Origin: Bacillota bacterium
GTDB taxonomy: Bacteria > Bacillota > Sulfobacillia > Sulfobacillales > Sulfobacillaceae
NCBI GenBank assembly: GCA_021820965.1
Contig: JAKACZ010000022.1
Coordinates: 1 to 64,000 of the forward strand
DNA: 64,000 nucleotides
Direction: 5' to 3'
The notes under the pieces are model-generated. The model made no database searches. It was not told the origin of the DNA and was given only the letters and a program-made list of their open reading frames with translations. The position numbers and the translations under genes were made by a program. How positions within the stretch are numbered: position 1 is the stretch's first letter; every line of letters begins with the position of its first letter. Below, in pieces: positions 9,715 to 17,989 of this stretch.

Positions 9715-10653
9715 TTAGTCAGGTTCAGTGAGCAAAAAGAGCAGTGCTTGGGCCACTGTGGCGGCAAAAAGGCTGGACGCGCCGGACGGGTCGAGGTCGG
9801 GCGCCAATTCCACGACGTCGGCCCCGACAACGGAACGGTCGATGTCCTCTAAGAGTTTTAACACCATGTGACTGGTGGGCCCGCCCGATTCCGGGGTGCC
9901 GGTACCAATCGCAAACGCCGGATCAACCACGTCAATGTCCACGGAGACGTAGATGCGCGAGGCATCGCGAATTCGCGTATTGATCCTTTCGACCACCCAG
10001 CTGTGCCCGTATTCAAACCATTCATCCGTCGTGACTTGGCTGATGCCAAACGCGCTGCCGTATTGATCTTCCTCGGCGTTATCCAGACTTCCCCGAATCC
10101 CGATTTGGATGGAGCGATGAGGATCGATGAGTCCCTCCTCAAGGGCGCGGCGAAACACCGTGGCATGGTTGAAGCGGTCGCCCCAGTAATCATCCCAGAG
10201 GTCGTGGTGCGCGTCCAAGTGCACCAATGCTACGGGACCACCCTTGGCTGCCAACACACGCAGATGCGGGAGCACGACCGAATGGTCGCCGCCCAATAGC
10301 AGTACCCGGGATTCAGCGGGCAACTCGTTTAAGCGTGTTTGAACCGCGACGTATGTCCGTTCGACCGACATTGGAACCACGGCCACATCGCCCGCATCAG
10401 CCACGTTGCGGTGCTGATGCGCGAGCCGGCGGTACCCTCGGTGGTATGGATAAAGGCCGGCTGAGTGTCGCCGGATGGATTCGGGCCCCATCCGCGCCCC
10501 CGGACGAAAAGTTGTTCCGCCGTCAAATGGCACGCCCAGTACTACCACAGGCGCCGGATCGGAACGGTCAAAAACGGGATATCTCATAAATGTCGCCGGC
10601 CCGGCAAACCGCGGCATCTCGCGCTCCGGCAGCGGCTCTCGTACGCGGCGCAC
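9715..10653 (-). CDS. speB: Agmatinase-like ureohydrolase
   Basis: This is a 312-residue member of the arginase/agmatinase superfamily, which hydrolyses a guanidino compound to an amine and urea using two Mn ions. All metal-binding motifs are present: GGDHS near residue 121, DAHHD near 147, and SVDIDVVDPAF with the GTGTPESGG loop near 237-257. The start is a GTG with GAGGAGG ten bases upstream. With patA directly downstream, agmatine is the most likely substrate and putrescine the product. Guanidinobutyrate or another guanidino acid remains possible because family members are hard to separate by sequence. No urease genes are seen in this window. Confidence 0.8.
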   Translation of the reverse strand: MRRVREPLPEREMPRFAGPATFMRYPVFDRSDPAPVVVLGVPFDGGTTFRPGARMGPESIRRHSAGLYPYHRGYRRLAHQHRNVADAGDVAVVPMSVERTYVAVQTRLNELPAESRVLLLGGDHSVVLPHLRVLAAKGGPVALVHLDAHHDLWDDYWGDRFNHATVFRRALEEGLIDPHRSIQIGIRGSLDNAEEDQYGSAFGISQVTTDEWFEYGHSWVVERINTRIRDASRIYVSVDIDVVDPAFAIGTGTPESGGPTSHMVLKLLEDIDRSVVGADVVELAPDLDPSGASSLFAATVAQALLFLLTEPD

Positions 10654-10683
10654 AGTAGTATGACCTCCTCAGAACTGCGTTAA

Positions 10684-11378
10684 GATTCTGCGAAACTATT
10701 CGTCTTCAATGCAGCAAATACCTTTGTCATGATGCACTGACTGCAAGTGACGAATTGTGCATTCCGACGAATCGGCGTTTGTGCGAATCCGCTGGGCCGC
10801 CCACTTCTATGAAACCCGCCCTCAGCGTCCATTGATAACTTGACGGTGTCTCCGTAAATTCGTCACGTGGCGCCGATTTGTGTGGTGGTGTCGGCATTAA
10901 CTGGGCGGACTTCGGTGCGGAAGTGTGCAAAACGGCTCTACCGCATTGGCGCCACAGGTGTTGGAATTGACTGTCGTGTATGGGCGCCGCTTGTCGCTGG
11001 CGTTGAATGACCGAGCAAAGCTTGGCACATCAGATTTTCACATGGCTCACCGTCGCGAACTTTTGTCTCGTGTTCTACATTTATAGGGGTGGCGATGGAA
11101 GCACTGTTAAAACCGAACCGGGGCGGGCTCTGCGCCACGTATACATTGAGAGCTACTTGGTTTCATACATCCACTTCCATAACGAACCGAAACGCCCAGG
11201 AGCCGCCCATCCCCCACCTCCGTAGTCGACGCTACGGCCACACCCGCGACGAGCGGAGCGAGGGATTACCATGTTGGCCCGAGCATGGCGGCGCGTCCCA
11301 GGGGAGCAAGTAACACACGATAAACCGGATAGGGTCTACGGTCACAGGCGTGGCGTGGAGACTCCGCCTCCGTATAAT
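10684..11378. other. Intergenic stretch, no gene recognised
   Basis: About 700 bases between the polyamine cluster and the toxin-antitoxin relic. The open frames are short, overlap on both strands and lack ribosome binding sites. Codon pattern and family likeness do not support a gene. A mobile-element remnant is possible but I could not identify one. Confidence 0.4.
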
Positions 11379-11681
11379 TTGACGTCACACTTTACGTATT
11401 ATCGTATCCGTGACCAGCTCATTACCTCGTCGTTTGCCTCTGAGCATTTCGGGTAAATCCGCGAGTACGCACGAAAAGAGCCGCTTGCGATCATGGACAA
11501 CGGCCAGCTCGACACAGTCATCCTGGGGTATGCCCAATACGAGCAGTTAGTTGGTCGACTGTTAGAACTTGAGAAAATGCACGAAGCGGTCGTATTAGAG
11601 GAACGGATTGAGCGCTTGCAGGAGAATCCCGATGTTGCCGTGCCGTGGCGTCAGGTGAGACGCTCTAGTCCAAATGAGTGA
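11379..11681 (+). pseudogene. Antitoxin of a type II TA pair, interrupted by a stop codon
   Basis: Read through one TAA at 11454-11456, this frame gives an antitoxin-like chain: RIRDQLITSSFASEHFG, stop, IREYARKEPLAIMDNG, then a VILGYAQYEQLV stretch. The KEPLAI-x-NG-x-x-x-x-V-I-L-x-Y-x-x-Y pattern is that of Phd/YefM-like antitoxins, whose N-terminal part binds DNA and whose C-terminal part wraps the toxin. Only the part from the ATG at 11493 (62 residues) can be translated alone, and that fragment lacks the DNA-binding half. A TTG at 11379 directly follows a TATAAT at 11373-11378, so the ancestral start is uncertain. The gene overlaps the toxin gene by 8 bases. Confidence 0.55.
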
Positions 11682-11946
11682 TCGGCGGTTCGAAGTTCGG
11701 TTCGATCCGGACGCGTTCCAGAAATATCAAGGCCTCGACCAGTCGGTCGTCATCGACGTGGACAAGGCTTTAGAAAAGCTTGACACACGAGCTGACCAAA
11801 TCGGCAAGTCTCTTGGGAACAAGGATTCCACCAAGCTACACGGGTGTAAGGAAATCAAGCTGCGAAGGGCTGGTCTCAATTATTTTTCGCGTGACCACCG
11901 AAACGGTGGATGTTCTGTGTTTGTCTACGTTCTCAGTATTGTTTAG
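11674..11946 (+). pseudogene. RelE/ParE-like toxin, frameshifted
   Basis: The first 65 or so residues (FEVRFDPDAFQKYQGL ... KLHGCKEIKLRRAGL) have the RelE/ParE pattern, a small mRNA interferase or gyrase-poisoning fold. After KLRRAGL the expected strand sequence (IIFRVTTETVDVL) continues in the +1 frame near 11875, and the final VYVLSI is back in the original frame near 11925, so at least two frameshifts are present. The translated 90-residue product would lack a correct C-terminal sheet. With the antitoxin also damaged, the module is almost certainly dead. Confidence 0.6.
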
Positions 11947-12118
11947 TGTCCTGCATCTCGATCGCCGGCCATCACTCCAAGTGGTGCCATTTTTCATCAA
12001 TGAGGGTGCCCAACTGTCGGGGCACGGGCGTCTCCTATGATAATTCCGGGCTCATGTTTCCCGCCTCGGCCTCCGGGCAGGTACAATAGGGGAAATTTCA
12101 GGGAAAGGGTTGACGCGG

Positions 12119-13627
12119 ATGGCCACGACAGATCCCGAGCATGTGACGTCGGCCAAAAAATCGTGGGTTTGGATTCCGCGTTTTCGCTTTTATACGGTAC
12201 TGGTATTGACCGGATTAGCCATGGTTGCGCCCATCGCAAACTTTCTTAAGGAAGGGCTTAAGGGCGACTTTTGGTGGGTGTATATGAGTGGTCGCTGGAT
12301 GGCGGTGCATCACAGGATTTTGGAGGCAAACCCGGCGGCCTGGAACGGACCAACCCTAGCTGGAAAGACCTGGGTCAATCTGGAATGGGCTTGGCAGCTA
12401 TTCATTTACGCTGTCAATCCCCCCCTTCACCCGCTTGGGTACATTGTGTTGCTGTTCATCTTCGAATTGCTTATGCTTGCGGCCTTTTTGTGGACATTAA
12501 AGGTGATGGCCCCGCGGCTTACAGCCGAGGCCCGGATAGGCCTTTATGCGCTTTATGCGATCATGGCGTTTCCCTATACCGTCAAGCTTAGGGCCGAACT
12601 ATTTTCTTATGTTGCCTTCCCGGTGCTACTTGGGATTTTGTGGCGCGCCCGGGATGATCGCCGTTGGCTTTGGATGTTGGCGCCGTTAACTGTGATCTGG
12701 GCCAACGTGCACGGAAGCTGGCTGATGATTCCCGCATTGGCGGCACTCGAGGCCCTTGGCGTGGCCCTGAAACGGGAATGGAGGCATGCGGGAGTTGTGG
12801 CTGCGATGGGGATTCTGGTTCCGCTGGCGCTGGCCGCCTGCCTGACTCCGTTCCACCTGCGCACGCTGACTTACGCCTGGTGGCTTGACCATAATCATTA
12901 TATTAATACGTATATTCAAGAGTGGCAGTCGGTGAATTTTCACAGCGCCACCTTCATGGCGTTTGGCGCCGCCGTGTTCGCCGCCTGGCTCTGGCGCGGA
13001 CACATTCAGGTTCGCTACCCGGCGCTTCTCGACATCTGGTTTATCGGTATCACCCTGGCGTTTTTCGACCAGGTCCGCATGATAACCTATTTCGGCCTGG
13101 TATTCGCTCTGTGGCTGGGGTATGGGCTTTCGCGGCGCCCACGGTTTGAAGAGTGGCTTCCCGATGATAGCGGGCGGAGGTCCTTGAGGTGGGCGCAGGC
13201 GGCAGGGCTGGCCGGCGGTTTAGCGGTGGCGGTTGTGATCGCAGTCCGTACCGAAGCGCGGTGGACAGCCCCGCTGGTGCCGCCACGGCTAGTCTCTTGG
13301 TTGAATCATACGCCGCATCAGGTGGTCTTGGCTCCGATTGACGATGGCGGCTATCTGGAAGCACACGGAGTGCGGAATGTGTTTGCGGATGGCCGCTCCG
13401 ACTTCTTTTTGGCGCACGGGAGCCGGTTTCAGGATTATGTCGGGTTGATTGTACAGCAGTCGGACCGCCCGTCCCGCGTCGCCTCGATTTTCGCGCGGAA
13501 CCAGGTCGATGCGATCTTATGGCCGCGAGATCAGATGAATAATACCTTGGCCTGGTTTATCGCCGCGCACCATTGGCGGAGAGCCGTGGTCAGCGGGGCC
13601 TGGGCGGTCTATATGGCGCCGCGCTAA
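12119..13627 (+). CDS. Polytopic membrane protein, possibly glycosyltransferase-like
   Basis: A protein of about 502 residues with some ten or more hydrophobic segments between residues 20 and 390 and a hydrophilic C-terminal part of about 110 residues. The first loop (GDFWWVYMSGRWMAVHHRIL, then NLEWAWQLFIY) and the tail motif NVFADGRSDFF resemble a family of bacterial membrane proteins with GT-C-glycosyltransferase-like topology, but no catalytic residues can be assigned safely. The start is placed at the ATG at 12119; a TTG at 12110 is possible. A TACAAT lies near 12083. It converges with the leftward cpaE-like gene and shares 4 bases with its stop. Confidence 0.55.
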   Translation: MATTDPEHVTSAKKSWVWIPRFRFYTVLVLTGLAMVAPIANFLKEGLKGDFWWVYMSGRWMAVHHRILEANPAAWNGPTLAGKTWVNLEWAWQLFIYAVNPPLHPLGYIVLLFIFELLMLAAFLWTLKVMAPRLTAEARIGLYALYAIMAFPYTVKLRAELFSYVAFPVLLGILWRARDDRRWLWMLAPLTVIWANVHGSWLMIPALAALEALGVALKREWRHAGVVAAMGILVPLALAACLTPFHLRTLTYAWWLDHNHYINTYIQEWQSVNFHSATFMAFGAAVFAAWLWRGHIQVRYPALLDIWFIGITLAFFDQVRMITYFGLVFALWLGYGLSRRPRFEEWLPDDSGRRSLRWAQAAGLAGGLAVAVVIAVRTEARWTAPLVPPRLVSWLNHTPHQVVLAPIDDGGYLEAHGVRNVFADGRSDFFLAHGSRFQDYVGLIVQQSDRPSRVASIFARNQVDAILWPRDQMNNTLAWFIAAHHWRRAVVSGAWAVYMAPR

Positions 13628-14781
13628 TGCCGGCGGCTGCGCGGGACAAGGCGTCTGAGACGGAGTGTGGCCTGAGCGGCTGAATCGTCGGCTAATGCGT
13701 CGGCCATGGTAGTTAGCGCCCGCGACAGGGGCGCATTGGGCTCTTGGGTAATGAATGGCAAGCCCTGATTGGCGTGACGAACCGGCATCGACCCGGCGCT
13801 GGGCAGTTCAAATATCTGCGGAGTTTTTAGGATGGCGGCGATATCACTTCGTTCGATACCGGTGCGCGAACCGGTTCGGTTGATGACCAGTCGCACCTTT
13901 TCGGCAGGATAGCGGAAGTCTTCGCGGAACAAGGTGAGCGCTTGTCCTACCGTTCGCAGGGTGACCACATCCGGTGTGCAGACGGTCAGAATAACGTCGC
14001 TTAGATCAAGCCCCATAATGTTCGTTTCCTGATAGCCGGGTGCCAAGTCCAGCACCACGAATGCGTACTCTTCCCGTAAAAGCTCCAAAATCTTAACCAA
14101 CTGCGGCGGCGCAATGTCCTCGGCCTCTTCCGGTGTATGGGGGGCGGCGAGCACGGATATATTCGATGCGTAGTTCATCATGGCGGCTTTGAGCACGCCA
14201 GGGTCGATACCGGAGAGAATCACGTCGTGAATGTCAAATCGCGGCTGAAGCGCCAACATAGGAGCGACATCACCAAATGACAGGTCGAGGTCGACAACCG
14301 CGACCGGTTCATGCCGTCGTTCCGCCAAAGCCACCGCTAGGTTGACGGCGATGGTGGTTTTGCCGACACCGCCTTTTGAGGAGAACACTGAGATGACCTG
14401 ACCCAGCTTCTTGTCCCGAGGATATAGCGGCACCGCCGTCCGATCCAAGGCCGCCATGAGCTCGGCTTGCCACGTCTCCCGGGTTAAGAAGTCTTTGGCT
14501 CTGACCTGAAGTGCCAGCCGAGTGGCTTGGGGTATGCTGCCGGAGGCGATAATCACAATCGGGTAAGGAGCGGCGGCTAACCCCGCGGCCGTGCCCGGCT
14601 CCGCCTCGACCAGACGGTCGTCTACCACCAAGACACCCGGGTTGTCCCGCGCGCAATCCCTAAGGGCGCTTGTCAGCGATGCGGACGAGCCCACCACCAC
14701 CGCCTGGTCAGGGCGGTCCTTGAGAAATTGGGCCAACTCGCCCCGAAAATCGTCGGCGATGGCGAGATATGCGGAAAACAC
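13624..14781 (-). CDS. cpaE: CpaE-like Tad pilus ATPase (leftward arm)
   Basis: A 385-residue protein with an atypical receiver-like N-terminal domain (residues 1-120, no clear phospho-acceptor) and a MinD/ParA-type ATPase domain. The deviant Walker A, SSKGGVGKTT, is near residues 134-143, followed by VVDLDLSFGD near 161 and VVLDLAPGY near 240. CpaE/TadZ proteins sit at the cytoplasmic membrane face and position the Tad secretion machine at a pole. It is the last gene of a leftward unit behind tadG-like and tadE-like genes, and a second, diverged copy lies on the other arm at 17990. Its basic tail (RLRRLVPRSRRH) may contact membrane or DNA. Confidence 0.8.
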   Translation of the reverse strand: MFSAYLAIADDFRGELAQFLKDRPDQAVVVGSSASLTSALRDCARDNPGVLVVDDRLVEAEPGTAAGLAAAPYPIVIIASGSIPQATRLALQVRAKDFLTRETWQAELMAALDRTAVPLYPRDKKLGQVISVFSSKGGVGKTTIAVNLAVALAERRHEPVAVVDLDLSFGDVAPMLALQPRFDIHDVILSGIDPGVLKAAMMNYASNISVLAAPHTPEEAEDIAPPQLVKILELLREEYAFVVLDLAPGYQETNIMGLDLSDVILTVCTPDVVTLRTVGQALTLFREDFRYPAEKVRLVINRTGSRTGIERSDIAAILKTPQIFELPSAGSMPVRHANQGLPFITQEPNAPLSRALTTMADALADDSAAQATLRLRRLVPRSRRH

Positions 14782-14826
14782 GCCGGGTTACCCTCCTTTC
14801 GCATGCAAATGGTACGCGGATGTGGA

Positions 14827-15417
14827 TTAGCAGCCGCCCGGCTGTATCAGCCAGGTTACGTTGCTCGACGGTGGTGGGGGCGACGTCCATTGTGCGGTCT
14901 CATAATACGGGGGTCCGGTAGGTTCGCTGGTGGTTATCGCATTGGACGCCTGGCTGTTCTGCACCAGCATTTCATAGGTATCCGTAATTTCCACCGTCGA
15001 TGGCAGAAGCTTGGGGATGGGTACAACAGGATGGTAGGGTACCCTCACGGTCAACAGCACCTCGTTGTCCTGAAAATCACTTTGGTTTCCGATGACGACG
15101 GCATAGGTGATGGGCGTGGACGGGACCGAACCGGCCAGCCAACGATTGGCTTTTAACTGGTCATCAACGATGCCGTAAACGGTGACGGATTTGCCCTGGG
15201 ACAGCTGGGTCTGGGCGGAGTCTCCCGGGCAGCCGAGTGAACTGCCGATGGTCGCAGCCCGCACACCCAGCCGTGTGGCCTGCTGCACGGTATCCACCGC
15301 GTTGATATAAAGGCCGTAGGAAATGATGCCGAGCAGGAGAACCAACAAGATGGGCAGAATGATGGCCATCTCAACCAGTGCTTGTCCAGACTGCGACTTC
15401 CAGTCCACGGGCTTCAT
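14827..15417 (-). CDS. tadE: TadE-like pseudopilin
   Basis: A 196-residue protein that starts with a class III prepilin-like region: a short basic leader, then GQALVEMAIILPILLVLLLGII, in which the Glu five residues after the cleavage Gly is kept. The rest is an extracytoplasmic domain with a Ser/Thr/Pro-rich end and a terminal Cys that could pair with the Cys near residue 63. TadE-type pseudopilins are processed by a TadV/CpaA peptidase and aid Flp pilus assembly. The start codon overlaps the stop of the upstream tadG-like gene by 4 bases, so the two are translationally coupled. Confidence 0.75.
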   Translation of the reverse strand: MKPVDWKSQSGQALVEMAIILPILLVLLLGIISYGLYINAVDTVQQATRLGVRAATIGSSLGCPGDSAQTQLSQGKSVTVYGIVDDQLKANRWLAGSVPSTPITYAVVIGNQSDFQDNEVLLTVRVPYHPVVPIPKLLPSTVEITDTYEMLVQNSQASNAITTSEPTGPPYYETAQWTSPPPPSSNVTWLIQPGGC

Positions 15418-16715
15418 TGGATTAGACTCGCTTGCTGCACCGGCACCGCGGCGTTTTCGGACGGGGTGTAGGTGATATTCACATTGCCCTTCAGGTTCAC
15501 TCGGTAGCCAATCACTGCGCCGCTAACATCCTCGTTGCCGTTGAGGTCAACGTAGCCGTCGGGCGCGTAGAGGATGCTGCTGACATTGACGTTTCCGTCC
15601 ACCACAATCGAGCCAGCGTCGGGCGGGTTGTGGGCGGCAGGTGCGTTGGCACTTTCTGCGACCTGCCCGTTACTGGTGAAAGCCGCCACAGCCAGGGCAC
15701 CCCCACCGGATTGCGAGACATTTCCCGCCATGAAAATCCCGCCGCCAAACGTAACCAAGGAACCAGTGATAATGGCGTTGCCGTTCACGATAATGTTGCC
15801 ATCGCGCACTAAATAGTGGCCGGTTACGGCCGTATTGCCGGTCGCATTGCCGTTCTTATGGCCGTTAATGACCAAGTTGCCGTAAATCACATAGTTTCCG
15901 TTGACGGTCTGATCCTTGCCAATGGTCATGCCCACCGGATTCGAGGACGAGCCGACGACGATGGCGTTGGGCGGCGTGGCCTGGGCAACCGACCACTGCG
16001 GCATGGCAATTTGGTTCGCGGGGGCGACGATCGGGCCGGCACAGTCGGGGCTTTCTTTCTTACTCGCCGAATCCTCCGTGCTCGTCGAATCCCCCGTGTT
16101 CCGCGAATCTTCGGTACTCGTCGTACCCTCCTTAATTACCGAAGGGTCTCCTTCGCAAGCGCCATCTACCGAGATATTGCCTTGCAACTGGAGGTCATTG
16201 TTGGAATGGACGTTCGCGGTCGGACTCCCGTTTGAGCTGATCACAGCCGCGTTACCGATAAGGGTCAGCGGGGGATCTCCGGCATTGGGATCGCCTTGAA
16301 AGACCGCATAGGTGAAGGGTGCTCCGGGTCCGTAGGTTGCCGCCGCGTTAACATGAACGGCAAAGTGGGAATGCCCGAAGAGTGCGGCAAAGGTTCCGGG
16401 AGCATTAACCATGGCCGAGACCTCCACGGTGTTGGGCCGGCTTGACGACACTGTAAGCTTGACATGGGACGCGCCGGGGTCGTCTTGCGACACCAGCGCG
16501 GCTTGATCGCCAGGGGCATTGGGATCGCCCATCATAAGCGCTTTGGCTCCGGCCAATGCGCCCGCGTCCACGGCGTTTTGCAGCTTCTGCTGGGAGTAAT
16601 AGACCGTTCCCACCGTCAAGCCGACGCCGGCCATTCCGATCAAGAGCGGCATGGCCAGGGCCACTATGACCAACGCCTGGCCCTGGCGCCGACGCCACCA
16701 GACTCTCTGCCGCAT
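15414..16715 (-). CDS. TadG-like protein with Asn-Gly repeat domain
   Basis: A 433-residue protein. Residues 1-60 form the TadE/G N-terminal module: arginine-rich leader, GQALVIVALAMPLLIGMAGV membrane segment, then VDAGALAGAKAL. Residues 150-430 repeat short units built on NGN or GN followed by a valine or isoleucine strand, suggesting a beta-helix-like or polymer-forming passenger outside the cell. Between about 200 and 240 lies a low-complexity acidic insert with repeated STEDS units. TadG proteins normally carry von Willebrand A domains, which are absent here. It is first in the leftward arm, divergent from flp, and has a GGAAG site upstream of the ATG. Confidence 0.65.
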   Translation of the reverse strand: MRQRVWWRRRQGQALVIVALAMPLLIGMAGVGLTVGTVYYSQQKLQNAVDAGALAGAKALMMGDPNAPGDQAALVSQDDPGASHVKLTVSSSRPNTVEVSAMVNAPGTFAALFGHSHFAVHVNAAATYGPGAPFTYAVFQGDPNAGDPPLTLIGNAAVISSNGSPTANVHSNNDLQLQGNISVDGACEGDPSVIKEGTTSTEDSRNTGDSTSTEDSASKKESPDCAGPIVAPANQIAMPQWSVAQATPPNAIVVGSSSNPVGMTIGKDQTVNGNYVIYGNLVINGHKNGNATGNTAVTGHYLVRDGNIIVNGNAIITGSLVTFGGGIFMAGNVSQSGGGALAVAAFTSNGQVAESANAPAAHNPPDAGSIVVDGNVNVSSILYAPDGYVDLNGNEDVSGAVIGYRVNLKGNVNITYTPSENAAVPVQQASLIQ

Positions 16716-16961
16716 TCGGGTTATCTTCCTTTCCTTTGCCCAGTCGCCAAAAATCCCTCATTTATGCGTAACATGAAAAATTCGACGGGGATATCCAAAT
16801 CCCTCTTCTTCGGGGCGGCTTTCTTCATGCGCGGGCGAATCGGCGATCAAATGTCGAAAGATGAAAAAAGACGCAATCGAAAAGAGGGAAACCCTGGGAG
16901 GTGGGCGAACGGATCTGAACATGACCGGTAATAGCCGGAAAAACGGAGGGGAGGGTGAACG

Positions 16962-17150
16962 ATGAACACGATTATGGAATTCATCACCACGTTGCTCGGC
17001 CGTCTACACCGCGAACAAGAAGGCCAGGCGCTGGTTGAGTATGCACTCATCCTGGCATTGGTTGCGGTCGTCGTGATCGTCGTGTTGCATTTTCTGGGCC
17101 ACAGCGTCAGCAACACATTGAACAACGTCGCGAACAGCGTTGGGGGTTAG
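16962..17150 (+). CDS. flp: Flp-type pilin
   Basis: A 62-residue class IVb pilin precursor, the main subunit of the Tad pilus. The leader is followed by EGQALVEYALILALVAVVVIVVLHFLG; cleavage would fall after the Gly, leaving Glu at position 5 and Tyr at position 6 of the mature chain, as in known Flp pilins. The ribosome binding site is strong (ggaggggaggg). The 246 bases upstream, shared with the divergent tadG-like gene, must hold both promoters; I saw no riboswitch there. A hairpin follows the gene before cpaB, which would let pilin mRNA outnumber the rest of the operon. Confidence 0.85.
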   Translation: MNTIMEFITTLLGRLHREQEGQALVEYALILALVAVVVIVVLHFLGHSVSNTLNNVANSVGG

Positions 17151-17168
17151 GTTAATGGCTGCACGGTA

Positions 17169-17204
17169 AAGGCGCACGAACGCATCTAAAAGCGCGTGCG
17201 CCTT
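17169..17204 (+). terminator. Hairpin between flp and cpaB
   Basis: A perfect 10-bp stem (aaggcgcacg / cgtgcgcctt) with a 16-base loop, starting 18 bases after the flp stop. No T-run follows, so it is more likely an attenuating or mRNA-protecting element than a full terminator. Confidence 0.45.
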
Positions 17205-17235
17205 CGTCACCGATTAATGGGAAGGGCGGTGACTC

Positions 17236-17976
17236 ATGATTGGGGGAGAACGGGTCGGGTCATTTTTTCGCATCAACCGGTGGCTCATTGTGAGCCTCGT
17301 CGCGCTGGGTGCGGCCGTGTATCTTTCTGCCCGTTACGTGCAACAGCTGTCCGTGGCCACGCCCAAGAGCACCTCCGCTCCCGCCGTTACCACCGTCTTG
17401 GTGGCCCGGACGCCGCTTACCGCCTACACCGTCATCACCGCGGCAGCGTTACGGCCTGAATCGGTGTTGTCCTCGGATGTGCCGCCGGGCGCACTGACCA
17501 GTATGAGTCAAGCTGTCGGGAAATGGACCAGCGTACCGATTGCTCCAGGGCTTCCCGTTGTGAGCTCCGATGTGTTCGCTCCTCAGTCGGCCGATGTATT
17601 AGCCTCTCGCATTCATCCGGGGGATATGGCAGTTGATTTGCCGCTGGGGGCCAATCAAGTCGTGGATGGGCTGATTGAGCCAGGAGATACCATTAGCTTG
17701 TTTACCACCATCACGGAGAAAGGCGGCCAACAGGCCACCGAAGACTTTCTCAACCAAGTCAAAGTGCTGGCTGTGAACGGCAGCATGGCTCCGCCGTCAT
17801 CGTCAACAGCCGGGCAAAACTTGACCTTAATTTTGGCCTTGCCGCCAAAAGAGGTGTCGGAACTTCTGTTCATGCAGCAAAAAGGGCCGGTTGAAGCGGT
17901 ACTGGATGCTCCCAATGCCACGACCACACCACCGCCGCCGTTTAACACATCTCAGTGGCAGAGTCCGGTTCGCTAA
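17236..17976 (+). CDS. cpaB: CpaB/RcpC-like pilus assembly protein with SAF domain
   Basis: A 246-residue protein anchored by one N-terminal membrane helix (WLIVSLVALGAAVYLSA, residues 16-32). A SAF domain follows (residues about 50-120: VLVARTPLTAYTVITAAAL ... GLPVVSSDV), then the RcpC region with VDLPLGANQVVDGLIEPGDTISLF near 134-157. CpaB proteins act outside the membrane in Tad pilus assembly. In diderms they work near the secretin, and in this secretin-free locus they presumably contact peptidoglycan or the platform. It is the second gene of the rightward arm; 13 bases separate it from the next gene. Confidence 0.8.
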   Translation: MIGGERVGSFFRINRWLIVSLVALGAAVYLSARYVQQLSVATPKSTSAPAVTTVLVARTPLTAYTVITAAALRPESVLSSDVPPGALTSMSQAVGKWTSVPIAPGLPVVSSDVFAPQSADVLASRIHPGDMAVDLPLGANQVVDGLIEPGDTISLFTTITEKGGQQATEDFLNQVKVLAVNGSMAPPSSSTAGQNLTLILALPPKEVSELLFMQQKGPVEAVLDAPNATTTPPPPFNTSQWQSPVR

Positions 17977-17989
17977 AGGAGATGATGGG

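Noticed and set aside
10684-11378. Remnant of an IS21-type transposase
   Set aside because: A few residues in translated fragments hinted at this, but no stretch of more than about ten residues could be aligned from memory.
15432-16299. Long plus-strand frames opposite the tadG-like gene
   Set aside because: They mirror the repeat-rich coding strand, lack start signals and contain no domain; they are shadows.
16716-16961. Possible c-di-GMP riboswitch between the tadG-like gene and flp
   Set aside because: There is a gacgcaa-like stretch and small stems, but the paired helices and conserved tetraloop contacts of class I or II aptamers do not line up.
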